Shown: piece after piece, positions 32,597 to 45,886 of the stretch | How positions within the stretch are numbered: the first letter of the stretch is position 1 | Layout of the letters: every line of letters starts with the position of its first letter | From: Conus ventricosus | Lineage: Eukaryota > Mollusca > Gastropoda > Neogastropoda > Conidae | Assembly (NCBI GenBank): GCA_018398815.1 | Contig: CM031604.1 | Span: forward strand, 54,252,557 to 54,316,556 | DNA length: 64,000 bases | Reading direction: 5' to 3' | The notes under the pieces: generated by a model | What the model was told of the DNA's origin: nothing | Database searches by the model: none | The model's input: the letters and a program-made list of their open reading frames with translations, nothing else | Made by a program: the position numbers and the translations under genes

Positions 32597-32658
32597 AATG
32601 TTGCTCCCCAAGGGGTCGAGCACTTTTAAAATCATTTTAGGCTCTTTGGTTATATTCA

Positions 32659-32693
<35 letters not shown>

Positions 32694-33125
32694 CAGCATT
32701 ATATTGTTTGGTCAATCAGTGAGAGACTGCATCTCTTAGGAGATCCAAGTAAAGGTTGTTTTACACAATTCTTAGCCGCTGACAGCTGACAATGCTTGGG
32801 TCCTTGAACAGCAGAGCTGACCACTCAGACTGTTCCATATCTTTTGATCTCCCTTGCATTCTTGAATGGATCCTCAAGCATAGGCTCAATGATTGTCCCC
32901 TACATTTTATATTGTTTGCATAATGTTTTTTAGTTTTTCAGCAACTTTTTTCCTCTCCACACTTTCGTTTTTTTTCTTTTACTACCCTTGGCTGGCTGCT
33001 TTGGAAGTGCTGTTGGATTCTTTTGTGAATCCTTGGTGGTGAGAACACCGCAGAATTATGGATTGTGGTGTGTCTTTATTTGACGCCAAAGAGTACAGAG
33101 GTGGTCAGCTGTGTCTCCTCGAATA
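32597..33125 (-). repeat. Distal part of unit M2
   Basis: After a (TA)n tract (32660-32689) the block 32690-33120 aligns with 24975-25082 joined to 27808-28110, providing the empty site for the DNA transposon at 25083. No gene is seen. Confidence 0.75.
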
Positions 33126-33740
33126 CAATGATCCATAGAGCAATAGGCATAGATGCAGGCAACAGGAATGAATAGGTTTGTTTCGAAAAGGATTATAACA
33201 GTTTTCTCGGACAGGTAATGAAAAGTTTTCATTTACATGAAATATTTTCAGGATTGTATATTGACTATTTTCAGCGTCAGCTTACATTAAAAAAAATTCT
33301 GTACAAATTTTATCTATCCAGTTATCATAAATGGAACATAGAAAGTGTAAATACAAAGAGAATGATATGCCATAAGTCAATGGAGAAAACTATTTCAAAA
33401 GCGCTTTTGGGACAGAGGAGTGGTCCACGAATGCTTAAAAAACTACGCGAAACCTGTGAACTCTAAACAAAAACAATACAAAGGTGGAGAGTCAAGGAAA
33501 GCAACAGAAAAGCAGTACTTACTGATGAGTAACTTCTTGAACAAACTAGCTGACCGACGAGCACTCGGCCTTTTCAAGATTGTCCGACAGGCGCAGCACA
33601 AAAAAGCAGCATTTCCATTTGCAATCGAATTAAAACGGTTTTTAAGGCTAAAACCTTTCGTTTCAAGCGGGAGTTTTCAGCTGCCGCCCGTTTCAGCCTT
33701 CTATTGGTCCTTCGTCTCCCGCATCTTTTGACACTGAAAA
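33126..33740 (-). repeat. Partial unit M0
   Basis: 33130-33185 matches the TTGCCTGC flank block; the zipper module lies at 33733-33574. The outer edge of the array is near 33790. Confidence 0.6.
33574..33732 (-). CDS. Basic leucine-zipper-like 3' exon module, copy M0
   Basis: Acceptor TTTGTTGGTTTTCAG ends at 33734. A frame of 52 codons encodes RRRTNRRLKRAAAENSRLKR then KVLALKTVLIRLQMEMLLF, to TGA 33576-33574. Closest to copy P1. Relative to P1 the splice phase differs by one base, so either the preceding exon differs or one copy has an indel. The function is unknown. Confidence 0.45.
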   Translation of the reverse strand, partial: VKRCGRRRTNRRLKRAAAENSRLKRKVLALKTVLIRLQMEMLLFCAAPVGQS

Positions 33741-33789
33741 CCAACAAAGGAATGGAAAGCTGCAGAATTCAAGAGTAAAATAAATATAT

Positions 33790-35700
33790 ATATACAGTAT
33801 ATTTTTTATATGAATACATATTTACCCCAAACCCAAATGTTTTAACTTCATCAGATAAATTTGTTTTGAATACGAGCACATCATTCCTAACTAAATTCAC
33901 AGCAGAGAAAGAGATCCCACAGTGGGATGAAATGGCTCCATGACAGATCCTTGAGGGAAACATTTGGAACCTCCTGCCGATGAAACCGCCTTTTGCTCGT
34001 AAGTTGCAGGCTCCGACAGTGGAGGATACTCATGGGTAAAAGAGATGCCCCTTCTCCTATGATCTTTTACTAATCACGGATTCAGACACGGCCGCGGAGG
34101 GCATTCCAGACATGGCATCCGCTTGCTAAGAGGACAGTCACTGTTGGGCAGAGAGGGCAGGTCTCTGGAGAAGATGGATTGCCCCAGCGAGGCAGTGGGG
34201 TGATCTGACTGTCATTCATGATAAGGCTGTTTTCAGTCAAGCAGAAAATGGTGAAGAGGACCTGACAAAGACGATGAGACTGCGCTCCCTTAGTCATGAC
34301 GAAGCCTCAGAAGTTGTAGCAATCACCAGCCTCTTCAGGAAAACAGTGAGCGGGACATTTATTTATAGTGACCCGTCCCCTTGGGAAGCAGCCCCCTTGT
34401 TTTGCCGCAGCCCTGTGAGAGCTGAAAGGACCAACACAGTCTCCAAAGGGGGACTGGCACTGGTTGGTGGTCGTCATCACTGCAGCCTGCTGCTCATGAA
34501 CAAGTCCAGCCCTAGGGAGTACAGTGTCCCTGAAGATCACCGAGGTGTTGAAGTGTAACCTGGCTACACTGTCCACCGCAGCAGAAAATTGTCCTGTCCT
34601 GAAAGATCTGCGAAGATCTGCATGGCGGGATCTGAAAAAGGACCCTTCAAGGCGACCCTGTAAGCGTTCAGGCCATTTGCCTTGATGCGACAGGCCAGAA
34701 TCGTCCACCTCTGGCAATTCCTTGACAGCCTTACGGTTAAAACGGTCAAAGAGGACATCGCGTGCCGTGATATCCACAAAGGCACATTGGGCAAGGCAGT
34801 CCCATTCTACGTTCGTAAAACTGTTCGTCTAGCGACCACGACCGTCACTGACCGTGGTTGTTTGGTCTGTGACCGTTTCGTCAGTTTTGCATCGCAGTCA
34901 CTGGACCTAACACTCTGTCCATGTTGCTATTTGGGGCGAGACTTACTGCTACTGCCCTCCACCAAAGACAACGATTTGTGACACAGTAGGGCCACTTCTA
35001 ACACACACAGCCAGTTGAGGGGACAGACAGGGTTCGTCGCAGCATGAGCGACAACATCCCACGAGCAGTGGAAGACCGAAGTCGGTCCCCCAGTTATTCA
35101 GAAAGATGCTTGTGCGTCCGCGTGTAGTAGGGGTGGGAGAAGGGGGAGGAGGTTCCGGGGGGGGGGGGGGGGGGGGGTCGCAAAGACGCTCGTCCCAAAG
35201 TGGCAGGGAGGAAGAGGCGGGAGTGGGAGCAGTCCCTCCAGAGGCAGGAAGTCACTCCAATGTCGCCCAATGGAGGGCTCTGGTCAGAGGGGACACTGGG
35301 TGGGTCTGTGTGCGCAAACTGCACCTTACAGACCATGGGGTAATGGTCAATTCAGCATGCATACGTTGGGTGCCAGACCCATCCTGTTGCTTCGGCGGCA
35401 AGTGAATTCAAATCCATGCATTCGCATCAGACATGGAGCCGTACACCCAGTCGTATGGGGCTGGGACGTGATGGAATCGTAGGCCTTGAAGCGTCAACAA
35501 AAACTAGCCTTCCAGTCAAGTAATGGCGCACCCGTCACTAGATCGCGCACGCCCAGTGGATCACTCGACTGCGCAGACCCTCCGACCACGGTAAGGTTGG
35601 AGGGGAGGGGGGGGGGGGGGGGGTCTGTTAGGTCCCCAGTTGGAGTCACAAATAGGACTCCACTGGACCTGGGCCTTTTTGGGCCAGGGAGCTAGCGACA
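33790..35700. other. GC-richer unresolved stretch
   Basis: A minus-strand frame at 34297-34082 (SQITPLPRWGNPSSPETCPLC, with a Cys-x2-Cys) looks like the zinc-binding C-terminus of some LINE-derived proteins, weakly. A minus frame of 156 codons (34777-34307) and several + frames have no recognisable motif. G-runs lie at about 35157-35177 and 35606-35622. I cannot name the origin of this block. Confidence 0.3.
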
Positions 35701-35810
35701 TAACCCTCAATATATTCTCACTGTGTGTATGTTGATATTTAATGTGTACTGTGTGTAACTCTCAGGGGAAAAAAGTGGGTTCCATGCCTTCCGCTGCACA
35801 GAGAGAGAGA

Positions 35811-37110
<1,300 letters not shown>

Positions 37111-37112
37111 AT

Positions 37113-37116
<4 letters not shown>

Positions 37117-37152
<36 letters not shown>

Positions 37153-37455
37153 GAGAGAGAGTGAGCGAGAGAGGGGAGAGAGAGGGAGAGAGAGAGGGAG
37201 GGAGAGAGAGTGAGCGAGAGAGGGGGGAGAGAGATAGAGGGAGAGAGGGAGAGAGAGGGGGGAGAGAGAGGGAGAGAGAGAGAGAGGGAGGAAGAGAGAG
37301 GGGAGAGAGGGAGGGAGAGAGAGGAGGGGAGGAGAGAGAGAGAGAGGGAGGGAGAGAGAGAGAGGGTGGGAAGGAGAGAGAGAGAGGGTGGGAGGGGGAG
37401 AGAGAGAGAGGAGGGGGGGGGGGGGGGGGAGGGGAGGAGAAGGAGGGAGGTAGAG
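37117..37455. repeat. ~330-nt nearly pure purine tract
   Basis: Only A and G on the + strand apart from a few T or C (for example near 37161 and 37211). Mirror-symmetric GA blocks could form triplex DNA. Long open frames on both strands come from this composition. Confidence 0.95.
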
Positions 37456-37479
37456 ACAGAGTGTTTTCGTCCTTTTCCC

Positions 37480-37610
37480 CCCTCCTTTCACTGGAGCTTA
37501 TTTGGACTTTGTCGAGACTGAACTAAGAGAGGTAACTGATGCAGTTTGTGTTAGATTTAAGATGTTACTGAATTGTTTCCCCTAGATAGTAACTCCGCGC
37601 AAGGGGACCG
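37480..37610 (+). repeat. Dispersed repeat R2, copy 1
   Basis: GAGACTGAACTAAGA, GAATTGTTTCCC, TAGATAG and AACTCCGCGC recur in order at 54450-54555; both copies follow a long GA tract directly. Confidence 0.7.
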
Positions 37611-37619
37611 GGTAGTGTT

Positions 37620-38390
37620 CGCCATCATGATTACTATATAAGCTTATTAGTATCGGCTAGCCATCGATTTCAATTTAAATAAACAAACAAAAGAAAAGGA
37701 AAAAGGAGATGGCGGAGAAATGGAAAGAGAGAATAGAAAAGTAGGGAATAGAGATGATCATACCCACAATAGATACAAAAATACTTCCTCGGAAAATGAC
37801 TTGATACCACCCTAAAAGTACAAGATGTTTCAACGGAGTGAAAACAAACAGTAAACTCTTTGCATAAAATATACGATTTTCGCTTTGTACAGCATAGCTA
37901 GCTTAAACATCCCGTATCTTGATATATCTAATGCTGAATTTATAAAGCACAGATAGGCCTGGTGACCTACTCGTTTTTGAGTGAACCAGTATTTTAGGAA
38001 GAAGAAGAACCCCTTATCTAAAAATGTACAATTGACGTGTTTGAATGGACAGTCTACGCACAAATATTTGATACAGTACTTCCAAAGGTGAAGGGGGATG
38101 AAATATGGATAATACATGAATAAAGCCAAACACAACTATATCAACTTATATATTTACTTGCAAATTCATTCACGCGTGTACTCGAAGTCCAGATAGCCTA
38201 GCACGAATGTGCTCATAAGAATGATACGTATGTATCTAAGGTAACTTGTCACACTCGGTGGTAACCAAACTTAATATCTAGGCGTCACATGAGTATGAAA
38301 CAAAACAAGAAAACACAGATTATATTTTCTTTTGAAATAAAACACGCGCGCAAGTAGGCTATGTCAGAGGAAGATTTACGTCTGCTCACT
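37620..38390. other. No gene seen
   Basis: AT-rich. One minus-strand frame (38135-37830) has no motif. Confidence 0.5.
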
Positions 38391-38398
38391 TTTTATCA

Positions 38399-38852
38399 GT
38401 TTAGTTTCAAAGTGAGGTGACTTCAAGTTTCAAAGTGAGGTGACTTCAAGTTTCAAGTTTCAAAGTGAGGTGACTTCAAGTTTCAAGTTTCAAAGTGACG
38501 TGACTTCAAGTTTCAAAGTGAGGTGACTTCAAGTTTCAAAGTGACGTGACTTCAAGTTTCAAGTTTCAAAGTGAGGTGACTTCAAGTTTCAAAGTGACGT
38601 GACTTCAAGTTTCAAGTTTCAAAGTGACGTGACTTCAAGTTTCAAAGTGAGGTGACTTCAAGTTTCAAAGTGACGTGACTTCAAGTTTCAAGTTTCAAAG
38701 TGAGGTGACTTCAAGTTTCAAGTTTCAAAGTGAGGTGACTTCAAGTTTCAAGTTTCAAAGTGAGGTGACTTCAAGTTTCAAGTTTCAAAGTGAGGTGACT
38801 TCAAGTTTCAAGTTTCAAAGTGAGGTGACTTCAAGTTTCAAAGTGAGGTGAA
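38399..38852. repeat. Short minisatellite with two alternating unit types
   Basis: Units of 23 and 30 bp built from TTTCAAAGTGAGGTGACTTCAAG, with the longer unit carrying an extra CAAGTTT. A G/C variant gives GTGACGTGAC instead of GTGAGGTGAC in a subset of units, mostly in the left half. Confidence 0.95.
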
Positions 38853-38989
38853 TGCAGATGGAAATTGACACACACACTTGAAAAAACAAAAATGCTATTC
38901 TGCCGAACGAAAGAAATAAACAAAGTACAGGAATAACGCAACCTCTGTGGTCTTCTTCAGCCAAGACAAACAACATTCAAAGACCATGA

Positions 38990-39852
38990 ACATGAAGGAA
39001 CACTCACTCAGCTCCTCCCCATGAACATGAAGGAACACTCACTCAGCTCCTCCCCATGAACATGAAGGAACACTCACTCAGCTCCTCCCCACGAACATGA
39101 AGGAACACTCACTCAGCTCCTCCCCATGAACATGAAGGAACACTCACTCAGCTCCTCCCCATGAACATGAAGGAACACTCACTCAGCTCCTCCCATGAAC
39201 ATGAAGGAACACTCACTCAGCTCCTCCCCATGAACATGAAGGAACACTCACTCAGCTCCTCCCCATGAACATGAAGGAACACTCACTCAGCTCCTCCCCA
39301 TGAACATGAAGGAACACTCACTCAGCTCCTCCCCATGAACATGAAGGAACACTCACTCAGCTCCTCCCATGAACATGAAGGAACACTCACTCAGCTCCTC
39401 CCCATGAACATGAAGGAACACCCACTCAGCTCCTCCCCATGAACATGAAGGAACACTCACTCAGCTCCTCCCCATGAACATGAAGGAACACTCACTCAGC
39501 TCCTCCCCATGAACATGAAGGAACACTCACTCAGCTCCTCCCATGAACATGAAGGAACACTCACTCAGCTCCTCCCCATGAACATGAAGGAACACTCACT
39601 CAGCTCCTCCCCATGAACATGAAGGAACACTCACTCAGCTCCTCCCCATGAACATGAAGGAACACTCACTCAGCTCCTCCCCATGAACATGAAGGAACAC
39701 TCACTCAGCTCCTCCCCATGAACATGAAGGAACACTCACTCAGCTCCTCCCATGAACATGAAGGAACACTCACTCAGCACCTCCCATGAACATGAAGGAA
39801 CACTCACTCAGCTCCTCCCCATGAACATGAAGGAACACTCACTCAGCACCTC
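38990..39852. repeat. 35-bp minisatellite, about 25 copies
   Basis: Units contain ATGAACATGAAGGAACACTC and ACTCAGCTCCTCCCC. Most are 35 bp; some are 34 bp with CTCCC. Very homogeneous apart from a few substitutions. Confidence 0.97.
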
Positions 39853-39919
39853 GAATCGTGCACGAAATGAGCGTGGAATACAAATGAGGCAGCTGTAAAG
39901 GAGACAAAGCGAGTTAAGT

Positions 39920-40001
39920 AATGATGAGGATGATGACGTCGACGAGGATGATAATAATAGTAAGAATAATAGTAATAGGAATGATAATGATGCAAATAAT
40001 A

Positions 40002-40041
<40 letters not shown>

Positions 40042-40114
40042 TTAATAATAATAATAATAGTGACAGAATTTTAATAGTAATAGTAATGATAATGATGCTA
40101 ATAATAATAATGAA

Positions 40115-40166
<52 letters not shown>

Positions 40167-40168
40167 GT
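39920..40168. repeat. (AAT)n-rich tract
   Basis: Two long AAT arrays (about 39995-40060 and 40108-40168) within related trinucleotide-like DNA. Confidence 0.95.
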
Positions 40169-40363
40169 GACAGAATTTTCTGAACAATGATAAAGGGAGG
40201 GGTACTACCAGTTTTAGTTATACTATAATGATATCAGTTGTAGTATTAATAGTAATTAGATAATGAAAACGAAGAACGAAAACTCACTTAGCTCCTCAAA
40301 ATGAATGTAGAAAAGAAACGAGGCTGCTGCGAACGAGACAAAGCGGGTTAAAATAATGATCAT

Positions 40364-41885
40364 GTAGTAGTAGTAGTAGTAGTAGTAGTAGTGTAGGGAC
40401 GTAATCAATACATAGGCCGTTAAGCCTTTCAATGTCCCCTCGTGTTATTATACTTTTATGACAGGGTTGAAAATGCATGCAATATAAATTTTCCTTCTTA
40501 TTCATCAAAGCTTCTAAACTGTACTTTAAATTTCAAGTCTTCATCCAGCAAATTCTTAAAAACATTAGTATTTTTAGCAAATTTAAGTGCAGTTGGCAAA
40601 CTGTTCCAGTTAGCAATAACTCTGTTACTGAACTTGAATCTTCCCATATTAGTATGAAACTGCTTAACAAATATTTTGCCTTCCGAATTTCTTGTTCTAT
40701 CTGTTTTAACAGCCTAAAAAAATAGTCCCACTGTATGTCCGTTTGCTGGTGAAATATTTTGAACACTTCAATCAAATCCCCTCTAATACGTCTACCTTTT
40801 AAAGAGTGCAAATTTAAGTAATTTAATCTATCTGTATAAGACATGTTTGTACATTCTTGCAAAATTTTAGTAGCTCTTCTCTGTACTCTTTCGATTGCTA
40901 TTGACTGTCTTTTCAAGTGTGGGTACCAGATTATATTGCCATATTCAAGATGCGGTCTAACCATAGCTTTATATAACTTTAAAAACGTTTCTTTATTTAG
41001 GTAAATAAAAGTTCTTTTTATTAATCCAATCATTTGGTTTGCTTTATTTATACACTTTTGAATGTGAGTATCAAAAAGTAAATCTTTATCAAAGATTACA
41101 CCCAGATCCTTTTCTTCCTCACATTTCTGTACCAGCCTATTTCCACCATCTATTTTCATGTTGTATTCATGTTCTGGATTGTTTTTGCCAACATGCAAAA
41201 CTTTACATTTTTCAACATTAAAATATAGATTCCACTTGTCTGACCAGTTTTGGAGGCAATTTAAATTTTCTTGCAGACTATTATAGTTATCTGATTTGTC
41301 ATATATTTTTGTGTCATCAGCAAAAAATTTTACAAAAACTATTTACCTCATCTGGAAGGTCATTTATAAAAATAGTAAACAGTACAGGTCCTAAAATGCT
41401 CCCTTGGGGAATACCACTCATAACATCTTTCTCTGTCGACATACAGTTACCCACTCTTACTCTTTGTTTTCTATTTGACAAAAAATCTCTAATCCAGTTT
41501 AGCAACTTACCTACTATACCGTATGCTTCCATTTTTTTCAATAATCTTTCATGCGGAACCGTATCAAAAGCTTTACGGAAATCAAGGTAAATTATATCAA
41601 CAGAGTACTTATTCTCTAGCATGTTAACTAAATCTTCCATAACTTCAAGTAGTTGTGATATGCAAGACCTTTTTTACGAAAGCCATGCTGGCATACTGCA
41701 AACAAATTATTATCAGTGAAGTGAGATACTATGACATCTTTATAATGGATTCTAGCACTTTGCATGCAATGCAGGTTAAGCTTACCGGACGATAGTTGCC
41801 TGGCTCAGATTTTGACCCTTTTTTAAAAATAGCAGTAACTTCTGCCGATTTCCAGTCAAAGGGAAATTTTCCGGGCCAAATTGTG
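40364..41885 (-). pseudogene. CR1-like LINE reverse transcriptase, 5' truncated, frameshifted
   Basis: On minus from 41885: WKSAEVTAIFKKGSKSEPGNYRPVSL is followed across a frame break by QHGFRKKG, VDIIYLDFRKAFDTVPHERLL (motif A), SGIPQGSILGPVLFTIFIND (motif B), then FADDTKIY (motif C with catalytic DD, reached by a shift in a poly-T patch at about 41325), VQKCEEEKDLGVIFD, LYKAMVRPHLEYGNIIW, VQRRATKIL and RRIRGDLIEVFKIF. A last shift near 40725 leads to VIANWNSLPTAL and the stop at 40500-40498. The 3' tail is (CTA)n (40393-40366). This is typical CR1/jockey-like arrangement; the endonuclease is missing. Four or more indels make it inactive. Its 5' end abuts the LTR array. Confidence 0.85.
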
Positions 41886-42575
41886 TATTAAAATTTAAGA
41901 CGACCAAACTCCTACCTTTTCTTTTTAAGAATTTAGTTTTTTAATGTCCGGCTTTAGGAACTTTTAAAATTAAAACAATTCTTCTTACCCATGCCTGAAA
42001 AAAATTATTAATTTTTTGTACCCGATTCCAATTTGAAAAATAACGTATAAAAAAGTATTTTGGTGATTGAATTTAATAATAAAAGTTTTGTTGTATAGTG
42101 AATTTTTTTTGGGATAAAAAAAAAAAAAAAAAACAAAAAAAAAAAAAGGAAAGGGTTAAAAAACAATTCCCAACATGGTTTGTTTTTTGGACATTATTTC
42201 AAATCTTCCCGGGGGTTACCCAAGTTTTAAAACTTTTAAAACAACAAACCCTCCTAGCCATTTGACCTCTATGAGGGAAAAAAACCTATTGTTAAAAGAT
42301 TTTAAAATCCCAAATTGGGGTCAAAAAAAATTTTAGTCATTTGTATTGAAATTTAGAATTTTGTTTACTTTATCCCATTCTGCTGGGGGATTTGGGGTTA
42401 AAGGGTTTAAAAAAGCAACCTCGTTGGAATGTTAACAACGAAAGGAAAGAAGGGTTTTGGTTGCTTTGTTTTGGAAAAAAAAGGATGAAGACCTTCCCTA
42501 AAGCCTAGTATTTCCCAAAAGGTGTATTGGGTAAATTATTTATGCACGGGACCTGTTGAAAAAGAGTAGCGGGGA
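41886..42575 (+). mobile_element. LTR element array: 3' part of an upstream internal region
   Basis: Corresponds to about 45160-45886 of the next unit and ends with the polypurine-like AGAGTAGCGGGGA before LTR A. Full of homopolymer indels. Confidence 0.6.
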
Positions 42576-43956
42576 TGTAGCGGGTCTAACAGTGTTTGTT
42601 TTTATTTTGGTTACCTTTCGTGGATGAAATGTTTTGTTCAAGAGTTATCTTCCCCTTACCCCCTTTGGGTCGAATCTAATTTATTTTATTGTGTAAATTC
42701 TTTAATCATGAATACCTCAGAAACCTACATAGTTGTATGTACGTCGCTAAAGTCACAAAAATTAATGATTTGATTCATTACAACCCGTACTGGGCTGAGA
42801 GCCCATATTTTCTCTAAACTGGAAATTTCGAAACAAAGCAATTTTGGGGCGCCATTTTCCAATTGTCTGTCGAATGACATTGAATAATTCTTGATTTTAC
42901 AAAAGTAGAGGAAAACTGAGAATCTGAATATGCATGTTAAAGTAAAGTCCATAAGCTTTCATTTCGAAATATCGCATGCCTATGATCTTTTCTGTACAAG
43001 CTTGCGACTATACGAATGACTGACAGCGCCGGTCCCTTTAGCGAGTCGCCTTCTTGTTTACTGTCGGGTTTTGATCCAAATTATCATTCACGAAATTCGG
43101 ACTTCCCGATCGAAATCTGCTTAAATGACTCCATTTTGTTATGAATACAACTGAAATGTGTAGAATTTATTATTTAACGGGACCGTTTCAACAGAGTATT
43201 TTTCAGTTGAAAATTGTGCGCCGACGGCCCGACGAAGTGAAAAGTCAGCTGTTTTTTCTAGTAATTTTTAACAACAGAATTCTCCATTAGACACTGTCTG
43301 GGAAAAATGAAGTTTATATGTATGAAAAGAGCGAAATGCCAGCTTTTCATTCATTGTAAAATTATTTCACGCTCTTCAGTATCTTTTATTGAAATAGAGG
43401 AAATATGACGCAAACGCGTTAAAGTGGCTTCACTCTGGGACATTAATCAGAATGATTTAGTACAGGAACAAATTGTCAAATGTGACTTACTGCATTTTAT
43501 TCCTTGTTTCTGAGGTTTTCATCGATAGTAAATATGTTTAAAGTTTGAACGGACAGCGACCAGACAACACTGAAGCTGCCATAGAAAACACAAAATTCTG
43601 TTTGTTTCCGGCCTCGCAAAGGCTCGTTTCGTCTTCGGCACCGTGTTGCTGGTTTGCTATTGTTATAAAAGCAGAGCGTGGTGTGAGAATGGAGGAGAGT
43701 TCCCTAGAGTTCCATGATGTGAGCGACTGGCGTGAGAGGCAGAGGGAGGGCGCACTCAGTGCGCTGAGTGCTGAGAGCGGAGAGTTCCCAGGCTGCGTTC
43801 CTGGTTTGAGCTCCTAGCCATGGGAGAAAATAAAGAAGAAAAACTCCACTCGTCCACTGCGTCTTCTTGACTGGCTGTTGCCCCTTTGGGTTCCTGCCCT
43901 TCTCACCATCTGCCTTTTCTTCACCTGCACACCCCTTACCCCTCCACACCATCACA
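42576..43956 (+). mobile_element. LTR A of a non-autonomous LTR retroelement
   Basis: Starts TGTAGCG right after a purine tract and ends ..CATCACA just before GGGCGCTGCGAGCAGG, which fits a primer-binding site of the TGGCGCTGCGAGCAGGA type once compared with copy B (CAACTGGTGC). It contains TATAAAA at 43664-43670 and AATAAA at 43829-43834. About 1.38 kb. Copies B (45887) and C (48994) align over the whole length. Confidence 0.7.
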
Positions 43957-45886
43957 ACGGGCGCTGCGAGCAGGATCGGAGACAAAAGGCCCAAGGGAAA
44001 GACACAGCCCAAGAAGACCGGACACCATGGCCAGCCAACTGCCTCTGCACCCCCTGATCAGCTCCCTATTCTCGCCAGCTGCGGGCTTCTCGGGCCGGGG
44101 AGGAGAGAGAGCTGGCCCGATGGATGGATCCTCCTGCTGCAGTCGGCGCATCTCTCCTGGTGACAGCTGGGCAAAATGGACTTTGCCTTTTCGCCTGGGT
44201 GCTGCTGGGCCATGTCGCTTTTTCAGCATTCTGGCTGCTGGCAGGGGCAGAGGACTGGGGTTTGTCCCCATTTTTTCACAGGTGCCGACCTCCGTCGCCT
44301 CCGCCTGGGCCGTCGTTCCTGGGTGCTGTGTGCCCGCACACAGCTGCGGACCTGCAGTGGTGGCCGTGCAGGTGGTGGCTGCTGGATTTCTGCCTCGGGC
44401 TGGCGACTGTGGCTGTGGGTGCCTCTGGCTGACATTGAAGTGGGGCGACGGCAGCATTGCTGGCCGTGTGGAGGATGTCGCCGTCGGCACACTGCATTTC
44501 CTGCACCCCCTTTGGGCTTTCTTCCTGGCCTCTTCAGGGTGGTGTGAGACGCTGTGACCAGGGTGACCCAATCGCGCTGCCCCCCCAAAGTTCTCCAATG
44601 TGCTACTGGCCCACCTACGCCAGCCCCACCGGCGGTCTACGCTCCTGGTAAGAAACCAACAAAAAGGTAAAACCCTCAGTGCCCGCCTAGATGGCTGAAC
44701 GCTTGCATAGTTAACTGACTTGGTCAGATGTTCTCAGGGACAATTTTCATACTCCGGACTGATTTCTTGTTAAATACCTCCTGAAAAGAGGTGTTGTGGA
44801 CTACTTTTTTTAATACCTTGTGACATTTTAATGTTGTCTTTTTTTCTTTTTTTGTATAAACAGTACGTATCGATTGTTCTCCAAAGACGTAAAAATGATG
44901 TATGCCTCTGTTTTTCAAAGTGGGACGTAATGACCAAGAGAAAACTACGTTTTTGTGACTCTTGGGAAACTTTGTCAAGACGACAAACCTCCCCTAGTCC
45001 ATTTTTTCCATGGGGGCTTGACTCTAAGGAGTTTGATCATTCCCTTTTTCTGCCATTTTGTACCGGACTTTATGGAATCTTGTTCAAATAATAAGCCCAT
45101 TGTTGTCGTTTGGACCCAATGCCTGGAATTTAACAAATCCATTCAAAGTATAATTTGGTACCCGACTTTCTCGGAATGTTGTTTTAAATAACAACTCCAT
45201 TATAAAGTCATTTTGGTACTTGACATTTTGGAATTTTGTTCAAATAACAAGTCCATTGATTGTCACTCAGTGCCTACCATGTTTTGGATTTAAAAAAAAA
45301 AACAAAAAAAAACAAAAAAACAAACCAAATCCTTTGATGTTGTTTAAATAACAAACCTCTAAGTCATTTTGGTACTTGACATTTTGGAATTTTGTTTCAA
45401 ATACAAGTCCATTGTTGTCACTCGGTGCCTACCCAATGTTTTGGATTCGTTTGAAAACAAAATCTTCCTAGTCATTTTTGGGACCTGACCTTAGGATTTT
45501 GTTTTTAAATAACAACTCCATTAAAGTCATTTTAAGGTGCCAAAATTGGGTTGTTGGTCCAGAAAACAAATCCTTTCTAGTCATTTGTATTGATATTTTG
45601 GAATTTTGTTTAAATTATATGCCCATTCTAGTCAATGCGAATCTGCCGACTTCAGAAGCTGTAAAAGCAAGCCCTCGTTAGTTGGAATGATATGAATACA
45701 AAGAATAGAGAGAGAAGATTTTTTTGATGCTTGTTTTGATACACTGATAAGGGTTTGTTTGGGAAGAAATGCCTCTCCAGACTTGAAGTCTAAAGCTCCA
45801 GTTTTCCCCATTGAATTTATGTGTTGTATTTGATGACTCGTCATTTTATGTCAGCGAGGACGCTGGTTGTAACAGAGTAGGGGGGA
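43957..45886 (+). mobile_element. Internal region A, no gag/pol
   Basis: After the primer-binding-like site comes a GC-rich part with open frames on both strands (for example + 43886-44557, rich in Pro, Ser, Gly), none with protease, RT, RNase H, integrase or a CCHC knuckle. The second half (about 45080-45700) is a degenerate ~60-100 bp tandem repeat with TTTTGGAATTTTGTT and AGTCATTTTGGTAC, ending at the purine tract AACAGAGTAGGGGGGA before LTR B. It looks non-autonomous. Confidence 0.6.

Noticed and set aside
33420..33731. Plus-strand frame of 103 codons
   Set aside because: Antisense to the zipper module at 33574-33732, whose acceptor and pattern are shared by four other copies.
38990..39852. 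Possible CRISPR-like array of regularly spaced repeats
   Set aside because: Repeats are contiguous head-to-tail 35-bp units without unique spacers, in a eukaryotic setting with no cas genes.
43886..44598. Frames of 220 codons on both strands in the LTR internal region
   Set aside because: GC-rich DNA with few stops on either strand, no gag or pol motif, and not preserved in the second internal copy.
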